The notes beneath the pieces were generated by a model. That model saw only the letters and a list, made by a program, of their open reading frames with translations. It was not told where the DNA came from and searched no databases. Below, piece by piece: positions 1 to 10,000 of a DNA stretch of 36,773 nt. How positions within the stretch are numbered: position 1 is the stretch's first letter; every line of letters starts with the position of its first letter. A program made the position numbers and the translations under genes. The stretch comes from Oehlia diaphana (taxonomy: Eukaryota > Glomeromycota > Glomeromycetes > Glomerales > Glomeraceae). Location of the stretch: assembly GCA_003833135.1 (NCBI GenBank), contig QZLH01000130.1, positions 98,645 to 135,417 on the forward strand, written 5' to 3'.

Positions 1-234
1 GATCCCCCATCTTTGGTATTGATTTGCTGATTATATAAATACATTTCGAATCAAGCTTTTCTATTTTAGTACGATCGGCAACCAACAAATCTTTTAGTGT
101 TTTAATTAAAATAAAATATCAAAAAAATTTTTGGCCGAGCACTCCCTTTTGCTATAAGTCCGCCCAAATATTAATATTATTATTGGAAATTATTTGTTAT
201 CATTTTTTTTTTTATTATAAAAATATTATTTTAG
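1..234. other. Left edge, no gene assigned
   Basis: AT-rich sequence before the Sel1 relic. On the minus strand, bases 1 to about 100 form a short frame without stops that reads KTLKDLLVADRTK and onward and runs off the left edge. It could be an exon of a gene lying mainly outside the window, but about 34 codons without a recognised motif is not enough to call it. Bases 225-234 end in TATTTTAG, which could be the acceptor of the following Sel1 exon on the plus strand. Confidence 0.3.
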
Positions 235-858
235 ATACGATAAATTTTAGTAAAGCAAGTGAAGCTACAATTAATTATTTAAAATATGCTAGAAGAGGTG
301 ATCCAATTGCTCGGATGTTGTTATCAATCCCTATATAAAATTTTTCAGAAAAATGATCACGTGTTCGAGTTTCTTCGGAATAAAAACTAGAAAAATGATC
401 ATTTATCGGCGGAGTTTTTTTCCAGAATTTTTTTATAGGGAATATGGTGAAGAGATAGAACAAGGTTACTTTAAAGCATTTGAATGGTATTATCTATCAG
501 CCAAAAATGGTTCTGCTGAAGTCAGTATAATTTGGGTCATTGTTATTATAATCGATTTGGAATAACACAAGATTATAAAAAAGCATTTAAATGGTATTTA
601 AAATCTGCTGAATTAGGAAGTATAAAGGGAAATTAGTTTATGATATTGTTACGAATATGGTGAAAGGATATCACAAGATTACGACATGGCGTTTAAATGG
701 TATATTCAATCATCTATTGATGGATATAATTAATATATTTTAGCATATTGTTATCAATAGGTAAAAAAACTGAAATAAATATTAAAGAAGCCATCATTTG
801 GTATAGAAAATCTTCAGATAACGGAATGAAGTATGCAAATATGGAATTAAAATATAAT
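235..858 (+). pseudogene. Degenerate Sel1-like repeat protein
   Basis: At least four Sel1-type repeats can be read if frames are changed several times. The segments are ATINYLKYARRGDPIAR (about 270-318), EYGEEIEQGYFKAFEWYYL (about 441-500), GITQDYKKAFKWYLKSAELG (about 560-620) and ISQDYDMAFKWYIQSS (about 668-715), ending with IKEAIIWYRKSSDNGMKYAN up to a stop near 858. Sel1 repeats are alpha-solenoid units of about 36-40 residues used as scaffolds; in Glomeromycotina they are often fused to or encoded near TKL-like kinases. The frame breaks at least three times and is also interrupted by the inverted-repeat insertion at 329-440, so this is a relic. Confident about the family, less so about its original ends. 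Confidence 0.75.
329..440. mobile_element. 112-bp MITE-like insertion in the Sel1 relic
   Basis: The segment begins CCCTATATAAAATTTTTCAG and ends with the imperfect reverse complement (CCAGAATTTTTTTATAGGG), giving terminal inverted repeats of about 19 bp with a few mismatches. It sits exactly between two parts of a Sel1 repeat that would otherwise adjoin. AAT occurs on both sides and may be a 3-bp target duplication. Inside are two direct copies of AAAAATGATCA. No coding capacity, so a non-autonomous DNA transposon is the likely identity; the superfamily cannot be set from this copy. Confidence 0.55.
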
Positions 859-3285
859 TAATATCTAATAAATCTATAATTAATATTAAACACTATTTAT
901 GATTCTATTTTGCTATAATGAATTACTAGGTAACGGGAACTATTGCACTTATAATCACATGATTACCAACAATATTACGGATTTACGGAGGGCAATACGG
1001 CCTATTATCGTTGTTACACCTGACCCTAAATTTCATTGTCCATGCACATGACGTGACAGCATGGTTTTGAATGTACTTTAAAGTCCTTCACTAAGTTTAC
1101 GAAAATAAATGCATTAACTTTTGCAGTTCAGTTAGGAAATCTTTTCAAGTATTTTAAAATGTTGTATTATTGATCTATATTATTTTCTTATCATATAAAT
1201 ATTTAGTTTTAAAAAAAAATTATAAACAACAGATATATTAAAGATTTAAGATGATTTACTAATAGAAGTTTGTTAATGATATTGACGTATATATGATTAA
1301 TATGAATGAGGGTATGATTGAATAATTATTTCTTATCAAATTAGCCACAAAAATTACTAATTAATTTACCTTAATAAACGTATTTAACCTTCAAACAAAC
1401 TTGCATTTTTGGACTAAATTCAAAAATAAAATAGAATAAGTTAGCTCAATCAAAATTTTTATACAAGTATTATTAAAAAACTATTAAAATAAGAAGATAA
1501 ACCCAAAGTACAAAATTTAATTAAGATATACAGGTATATTTCTTAATAAAAAATCATATTACATTGTCATTATTTTCGATTTAGTAGAAAAAAATCTACA
1601 CATAAACACATAATTACAAACTGATCGCTTGTCTCAGAATAAAATAAAATAAATAAAATAAATTCAAGAGAAAAAATTTTTTTCATTATTTTTACAACTA
1701 TAAATAATTAGAAAATTTCACCATTTAAACGAAAATTATTCAAATCAAATTATATATATTACAAAATTTAAAAAACTTAATGACTTAGTGTTTTGTAACT
1801 CAATTCATGAAATTCTCTAATTTTTGAAAGAACAAATCACTTTCTAACAACTCAAAATTTCCTTAGCCCACGCATCTATCTAATATATAGTTATTGAAAT
1901 ATTTTTATATACAGTTAGAGATTTTATATAAATATTTATAAGATCTATAATAAAGCGAAATAAGAATTAATAGTTATTACTTGATAGTATTAAATAGTAA
2001 ATACTCAATATAAATAATTAAACTTAGTTTACCTTTTAAATAACATTAAACTTTGCAATCTAAAATATTGATATTGGCAAGAACTTTGTTGATAAATATT
2101 TCTGCCAAGTATTCCATTTAAATAAGTTAAATCGCTAGTAATCTTTAGTAAAACATGACGGAAATATATAAGCAATACAGGTAGTGGCTTATATCGATCA
2201 AAATATTTATATAGTCACGTGAAGCATTATGGTTTATTAGCACAGTTTCAACAAATTTGCAAGTTTTCTGTATTTTATTATAATTGATCGATTATGCGCA
2301 GTTTCAATCAACGACGATAATATATTTGCAAACAATATTTTTGCTATATAAAATTTTTAATGTCATGTAAAATTATGTGACATGATCGGTATTTGCTAAA
2401 TATCTTTTGGATGTTATAAGATTCTTCTAAAGGTAGTTAATATAAATTGGTGTGAGTTTGTGGGTTTGATTCTGATGAATGATATTTCTTTTATTAATTT
2501 TGGTTTTTAAAACAATTTCGTACTTCAAGTAATGTCGTCAATAAAAGTGAAAAAATAAATAATTATGAAATTGATCTACCATTTCTAATATTTCCAAAGG
2601 TAGGTGTTTTCTGATTAGGAACAAATAATAAGAATAATTTAAAACAAGTAAATATCGTGGTTTATTTTGTTAGATATTGATGCTAATCTATATTTTACTT
2701 TCTCATAATTTATAAATGAAATTAATTATGCAATATCATATGTTCTTAGAATTTCGTGATATTTGCGATTGTATTTTAAATATCATTTATTTAATATATT
2801 TTCATACATAAATTTCTTTTATTTAAAATGTTTATTGTAATAAACTTGTAAAGAAATGTGATTACAAATAAATTAAAATAAAATAAATAAACATAAAAGT
2901 AAAAATAAAACAAGTTTATATAATCACAATTAAAAAATTAACTAAAATATAGGAATTAAGCAAAAATTAAACACTTCATTCAACATAATGCAATTGAAAA
3001 TTTATGACCGATCAATTTAGAGATGTTGAAGCATAAATTAAACTATATTAATTATATCTCAAATTCTATTCTAAAATTTAATAATTTGACAATCTAATCC
3101 AGTCTTATTGGAATGTAGTTTGGCATATTAGAGCGTTTTTTTCTTAAATCTGAATTTGTTGATTTGAGGATTATTTTGTTTAATTCATTTTTTTTTATTA
3201 TTTAGCGAAGTGGATACTATAATAAAGCATTTTAATAATTATACACTATATTGTAATTTTATAAATAAATCAAATTTGATAATTT
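859..3285. other. Intergenic, AT-rich, no gene seen
   Basis: About 2.4 kb with no sustained reading frame on either strand and no recognisable protein motif. A slightly GC-richer patch at about 960-1080 contains short palindromic bits around CATGCACATGACGTGACAG, too short to classify. The rest is A/T-run sequence of the kind that fills this genome between genes. Confidence 0.6.
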
Positions 3286-3529
3286 ATATTTAATAATTGA
3301 GTAAGTTACAAAAAAAAAGAATTATTTAAATTACAAACTAAGAAATTTGTAAAATATTTACTACTCTAGTCTTAGTGTTTAAATAATTCTAAGTTAAATA
3401 AAAAAAGAGAGAGAATACATATATTTAATAACTGGATAAGCTATAAAAATAAAAGAATTATTTAAATTACAATCTAAGAAACTTGTAAAATATCTTACTA
3501 CTCTAGCTTAGTGTTTAAACAATTCTAAT
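3286..3529. repeat. Direct duplication, about 108-bp unit
   Basis: Bases 3286-3393 recur at 3421-3529 at an offset of 135 bp with scattered substitutions. Shared landmarks in order are a TTTAATAA start, AAGAATTATTTAAATTACAA, CTAAGAAA, TTGTAAAATAT, TACTACTCTAG, CTTAGTGTTTAAA and AATTCTAA. The duplication lies just downstream of the kinase gene's stop on the minus strand, so it may be part of the 3' UTR or the region after it. No coding potential. Confidence 0.7.
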
Positions 3530-3631
3530 AGGATAAAGTATAAAGTAATTTTTGTTGAATATGTAATATCAAATATTACTTAAAAAAAATATAAATTTTT
3601 TTAAGAAAACACAAATAAGTAGTAATTAAAT

Positions 3632-4060
3632 TTAATCTGTTTTAATATCTAAATAATTAAATAAACAAAATTAATTTTCACAAAAATAATTTGCAAGATT
3701 AATTTTTTATATATCATAGTACATACCTAATGACCCAAAATCTTTAATTACATAATCATTCAAATCTTCAATTACAAGAATTTCATTTGCTTTTACACTA
3801 GCTTGTGAATCTTCACTTTCAAGAATTTTATTCAAATTTTTACTGGCATTTTCATCTGTTTTAATATCTAAATAATTAAATTAATTAATTAATTTCACAT
3901 AAATAATTACTTTTTATATATTTATAGTATATACCTAATGACCTCAAATCTCTAATTATATAATCATTCAAATCTGAATGACTTGCATGATATGCTTGTG
4001 AATCTTTACTTTCAATAATTTCATTCAATTTTTTACTAGTAAAATCAAGCAAGCGACTGG
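3632..4060 (-). repeat. Tandemly duplicated C-terminal exon plus intron
   Basis: The end of the large kinase exon (SKKLNEIIESKDSQA...DLNDYIIRDLRSLG, ending at donor 3935) and its intron (3868-3934) are repeated downstream. The second copy is exon 3727-3867 (SKNLNKILESEDSQA...DLNDYVIKDFGSLG) with intron 3649-3726. Both introns begin GTATRTACTAT and end ATTATTTAG, followed by the same ATATTAAAACAGAT, which reads D-I-K-T-D. After the second intron this is followed at once by TAA (3632-3634). The 141-nt duplicated exon is a multiple of three, so the frame survives. Before the duplication the protein probably ended right after the first DIKTD. Confidence 0.8.
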
Positions 4061-7000
4061 TATAACATGCTTGTGGATGAGATTCAGCAGCAGGATTGTA
4101 ATACTGCCCAATTGGTGCATTTATAAATTCCATAATGTTGCTTTTTAATTCTTCATCAATATCTTTAATTTTCTTTTCATGTGGAAGAAGAATCCACCTT
4201 TCAAAAATAATTTTAACTTCTTTAGAAGATGGTCTTTTTAATGGGTCTTCATCCCAACATTTTTTCATCAAATCCATATAACATTGTGGAGTATTTTCAA
4301 TAATTTCTGGTCGTTCACCTTTACAAATACTTAAACTAAGTTGAAGATCATGTGCTCTATTTTTAAATGGCGTAACTCCAGATGTAAACTCCCACATAAT
4401 CATAGAAAAACTATATATATCACTAGCTGGAGTGTAAGGTTTACCTCTTAAAACTTCAGGTGCCATAAATGGTATAACACCATAAATACTATCTTTTTCT
4501 AAAAAAGATTTTACAGGTTGACTTAATCCCAAATCACTAATATAAACTAAATCCATCTTATTCTCTTCATTTATATTCCCATTTAAAATATTGCCATCAT
4601 GAAAATCACAATGAATAAGGTTTTTTTCATGCATTCTAGTAAGCCCAAAAATAATTTTATATAACATATGCAATTTCTGTTGCCAATTATATTTAATTAC
4701 TTCTGGCAAATTTCCTCTTAAATTACCTTTATTTGCATAATCCATTACTGCCATATAATTTAATGTATTCGGATTTTTTGTGAATCCATATAAATCAATA
4801 ATTGCAAGCCATGAACTAAAACCTGAAAGACATCTCCACTATAAAATAAAACTAAATATTAGTTTAAATAAATTTATAATTGAAATTAAAACAAATAATG
4901 CATTATCATACTTCTTCTAAAAATTCATATAAATTTTCATTCAAATTATTGACACATTTAAGAACTACTTCCATATTTTCTATACTATTTACCCAAATAG
5001 CTTTATATATAGTACCAAATCCTCCTTTATCAAAATATTCAACATTTTTAAATTGATCATAAGGGATCCATTTTAATTTTTCTTCAAGAATAAATTTATC
5101 CAAAATTTCATTTTCACTATTTCCAAATCTATAATTTAAATAGTTAATGAAAAAATTATTAAGGTTTATATTAAATTTAAAACTAAAATAAATACCAATA
5201 AATACTTACTCTAAAATTTAAATAGGAATTTAATAAATATGAATTTTAGCCTTTGTATAAATATATATAATAACTTGGCTATAATTATAACTTACCAACT
5301 AAATAAAATAATTTTTGTATAAAGGATAAGAATTTAGTTTAAATTATATACAAATATTATATAAATATATAATAATAGACGGAATTAAATAAATAACTTA
5401 CAAGCTATATTATTAAATAAATTTTTTAATTAAAAAATTCAGTTAGTTTAAATTATATGTAAATATTTTATAAATATACAATAATAGAATTAAATAAATA
5501 ACTTACAACTTACCATCTAAAGAAAATACAAAATAATTTTTTAGTTAGATTATTATATAAATATATAATAATAGAAATAAATAAAAAACTTACTCTCTAT
5601 ATTATTAAATAATATTTTAAATAAGGAATTTAGTTAGTTTAAATTATATGTAAATATTATATAAGTAGAATTAAATAAATAATTTATAACTTACTATCTA
5701 AAGAAATTACAAAATAATTTTTTAAATAAAGAATTTAGTTAGTTATATTATATGTAAATATATAATAATAGAATTAAATAAATAACTTACAAACTATATT
5801 ATTAAATAAATTTTTTATATTAAATAATTTTTTAAATAGGAATTTAGTTAGTTTAATTATATGTAAATATTATATAAATGTGTAATGATAACAGAATTAA
5901 ATAAATAACTTACCCACTATATTATTAAATAATTTTTAAATAAGAAATTTAGTTAGTTTAAATTATATGTAAATAAATATATAATAATGGAATTAAATAA
6001 ATAACTTACTCTCTATATTATTAAATAATGTTTTAAATAAAGAATTTGGTTAGTTTAATTATATGTAAATAAATATATAATAATGGAATTAAATAAATAA
6101 CTTATAACTCACGCGCTATTTAAATAAAGAATTTAGTTAGAATATTATATAAATATGTAATAATAGAATTAAATAATAACTTATAACTTACAATCTGAAA
6201 GAAATTACAAAATAATTTTTTAAATAAAGAATTTGGTTAGTTTAATTATATGTAAATATTATATAAATATATAATAACAGAATTAAATAAATAACTTACT
6301 CACTATATTATTAAATAATTTTTTAAATAAGGAATTTAGTTAGCTTAAATTATATGTAAATATTATGTAAACAAGTAATAATAGAATTAAATAAATAACT
6401 TACTCTCTATTATTAGTAAATAATTTTTAATAAAGAATTTAGTTTAATTTGTATGCAAATATTATATAAATATGTAATAGAATTAAACAAATAAGTTATA
6501 ACTTACGAACTATTTAAACAAAGAATTTAGTTAGTTTAAATTATATACATATTATATAATGATGTAATAATAGAATTAAATAAATGACTTACTCCCTATA
6601 TTAAGTAATTTTTTTAATAAGGAATTTAGTTAGTTTAAATTATATGTAAATATTATATAGGTAGAATTAAATAAATAATTTATAACTTACTATCTAAAGA
6701 AATTACAAAATAATTTTTTAAATAAAGAATTTAGTTAGTTAAATCATATATTTATATAAAAATATGATATTGTAATTATATATACAACTTACACTCTATA
6801 TTATTTAATAATTTTAAATAAAGAATTTAGTTAGTTTAAATGATATTTTAATTATATAAATATGTAATAACAGAATTAAATAAATAACTCACTTGCTATT
6901 TTATTAAATAATTTTTAAACAAAGAATTTAGTTAGTTTGAATTATATATAAGTATTGTATAAATAATTAATAATAGAATTAAATAAATAATAACTTACGA

Positions 7001-10000
7001 TCTAAAAGTAATTACAAAATAATTTTAAATAAAGAATTTAGTTAGTTTAATTATATAAAAATATTATTTAAATAATTAATAATAGAATTAAATAAATAAT
7101 AACTTACGATCTAAAAGTAATTACAAAATAATTTTAAATAAAGAATTTAGTTAGTTTAATAAATATTATATAAATATATAATAACAGAATTAAATAAATA
7201 ACTCACTTGCTATTTTATTAAATAATTTTTTAAACAAAGAATTTAGTTAGTTTAAATTATATGTAAATATGTAATAATAGAATTAAATGAATAAATTATA
7301 ACTTACTATCTAAAGAAATTACAAAATAATTTTTAAATAAAGAATTTAGTTGTCTAAATTATATATAATAGAATTGAATGAATAACTTATGACTTACCAG
7401 CTATCAAATAATTTTTTTTTAAATAAAAAGTTTAATCAGTTTTAAATTATACGCAAATATTTTATAAATATATGGATAATATAATTAAATAATAACTTAC
7501 CAGCTATATTGTTAAATAATAGTTATTTAAATTATATACAATTATTATATAAATACGTAATAATAGAAGTTAAATAAATAACTTACTTGCTATATTATTA
7601 TGTATTTTTTTAATTAGTTGGTTTAAATTATATGCAAATATATATAAATATGTAACAATAGATTTAAAATAAATAACTAATAACTTACGATCTAAAATGA
7701 ATCACCGAATAATTATTCAAATAAAGAATTAAATTATATATAAATATTATATAAACTATATTTAAATGAGGGAAATTAACCAGTTACATAATTTCCAGTC
7801 AAGCTTCAAAACTGGATTGTACCAGAATTGGCGCAATTTCTTACCCGGTTATTTTCCCCCTGTTAAGATTAGCAACACTCATATAATAATAGAAATAAAT
7901 AACTTACATGCTATATTAACAAATAATTTTTTAAATAAAGAATTTGGTTATTTTAAATCATATGTAAATATTATATAAATATTTAAAATAGAATTAAATA
8001 AATAACTTACCATCTACGAAATAATATTTAAATAATTTTTAATTAGTTAATTAGTTTAAATCATGCAAATATTATATAATAGAATTAAATAATAACTTAC
8101 CCCCTATATTATTAAGCAATATAATAAATAAAGAATTAGTTAGTATAAATTGTGCATAAATATTATGTAGCATATTATCATATGCCACTGCAATTAGTGC
8201 CAAAAATTAAACCCTGTGATTAATACCCGAGTATTATACATGGCATAAAATTCTTAATTCTGGTAGAAAAAGGCTAATTTTGACCATACACCTCATGAGC
8301 ACTATTCAATTTTAAAACTGAGGTTTTTGAGTAAGACCTGATACTGTATGCAGTGGCATATGATAGGATCATGTCAATCATGGCAGACTGTTATTTTTGC
8401 CAGTAAAAAGGGTGGAATAAAATATTGAATATGTATAAAAATAACATTAAATATTTAAAAAATTAAACTTAATTATAAAAAATGTTAAAATTAGGCATGA
8501 TCTTGAGTGGCATGTATAATGATACAGTTATTGAATAGGAAAGGTAACATATAAGTCAGCCCTACAGGATGACTGAACTTTTACCCATCCACAACTATAG
8601 TATATTCTATAAATATGTATAGAATTTAATAAATATACTTACATACTATATTATTAAATAATTTTTTAAATAAAGAATTTAGTTAGTTTAAACTATATAA
8701 AAATATTTTTTAAATATATGATAATAGAATTAATAATTAACTTACTAGCTATATATATTAAATAATTTAAATAAAAATTTAATTAGTATAAATTGCATGT
8801 GAATATTATATAAATGTATAATAATAAATTAAATAAATAACTTACTCTCTATATTACAAAATAATTTTATAATTTTTTTTTAAATAAAATATTTAGTTAG
8901 TTTAAATAATATGCAAATATTAAATAGATATATATGTAATAGTAAATTAAATAAATAGCTTACTATCTAAAATTAAATTACCAAATAGTTTTTTAAACAA
9001 GAATTTAGTTAGTTTAAATTACATGTAAACATTTTAAATTGTATGTAAATATTTTATAAATATTTGATAAAGAATTAAATAAATAACTTACTCCCTATAT
9101 TAATAAATTAATTTTTTAAATAAAAAATTTAGTTAGTTTAAATTGTATACAAACATTATATAAATATGTAATAATAGAATAAATAAATAATTTAACTTAC
9201 CAACTAAGATAAATTAATAAATAATTCATTAAATGAAGAATTAACTGATTTAAATTTATATAAATAACATAAATACAATATTATATAACTTACACCCTGT
9301 AATATTATTAATTAATTATTAGATATAAATATTTACAATGAAAGTATATACTGAAAATAATATATTACTTACAATCTAATCATTTGAATAAAAATATAAT
9401 TAATTTAAGTTATATGTAAGTATTAAAACTATAAAGTATGATTAAAAACTGTAACTTGCCTTCTATAATAGAATTAATTATAAAGTAGTTATTTAAATAG
9501 TTACTGAACTTTATAAAAATATAGTAAAAAATAAATAACTGATAACTTACTAACTATAGTATTTTATTAATCATTATATGAATTATTTTAATTATATAAA
9601 AGTAAGTAATTTCATTATTATTCAATTACAAGATAACCTATTGACTTACGGGCTAAATTATTGAAGATAATTTATGTAACAGATAAGGTATAGTTGTTAG
9701 TTTAGATTATATGTGAATATCACGTATATTAAATTATTTATAAATAATTTTCTTAACAAAAAAAACTTTTAATATTACAATCATTTGGTGTATTGTACTT
9801 ACCTATAGACTCCTCTCTACTGCTTCCTTCAAATTCTTCAGTGTTACTGGAAACTAGTTCTATTATATTGCAAGTTTGTTTAATATATTTATTTATTTAC
9901 AATTATTTTTTTTATGATTAAATAAAAATTTTAATATTTCAGTCTTTTTAGTATATTATATTTACCTTCAGATTCTGTGTCATAACACAAAGCTGATTTT

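Larger units (their letters stand above)
5129..9802 (-). repeat. Tandem intron array with 39 three-nt exons and one 1-nt exon
   Basis: Each unit on the minus strand is donor, T-rich body, CTAAC branch-like motif, TATAG or TTTAG acceptor, three bases, next donor. Microexon starts (low coordinate) and triplets in gene order: 9650 CCC, 9551 TTA, 9460 AAG, 9373 ATT, 9294 GGT, 9201 TTG, 9092 GGA, 8964 ATA, 8846 AGA, 8746 CTA, 8643 TAT, 8101 GGG, 8011 ATG, 7908 CAT, 7689 ATC, 7587 CAA, 7501 CTG, 7398 CTG, 7307 ATA, 7207 CAA, 7108 ATC, 6999 ATC, 6893 CAA, 6793 AGT, 6691 ATA, 6593 GGA, 6507 TTC, 6404 AGA, 6300 TGA, 6192 ATT, 6113 CGC, 6010 AGA, 5914 TGG, 5791 TTT, 5695 ATA, 5594 AGA, 5514 ATG, 5402 CTT, 5296 TTG, then 5210 A. 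Introns are 76-150 nt, except 216 and 539 nt where elements are inserted. Donors are mostly GTAAGT; GTGAGT follows the exons at 7207, 6893 and 6113, GTAAGC follows 8964, and GC-AAGT follows 9460. In phase 1 the triplets are fully open; the in-line TGA at 6300 is split across codons. The peptide starts ALKDWFGNKTIWDAY and ends NSQMVYKNAFE. Confidence 0.75.

Noticed and set aside
5260..5280. Possible extra microexon at AACTTGGCTATAA (minus TTATAGCCAAGTTA)
   Set aside because: The donor lacks a GT or GC in the right place, and including it would break the phase that otherwise fits.
7766..7978. Plus-strand open frame of 70 codons within the microexon array
   Set aside because: It covers a MITE-like insertion and intron sequence on the opposite strand; no motif, and it ends in the repeat.
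5129..9802. Interpretation of the array as a CRISPR array or plain satellite
   Set aside because: Units diverge throughout, there are no constant repeats with unique spacers, and the only regularly variable part is 3 nt between splice sites, in an open phase.
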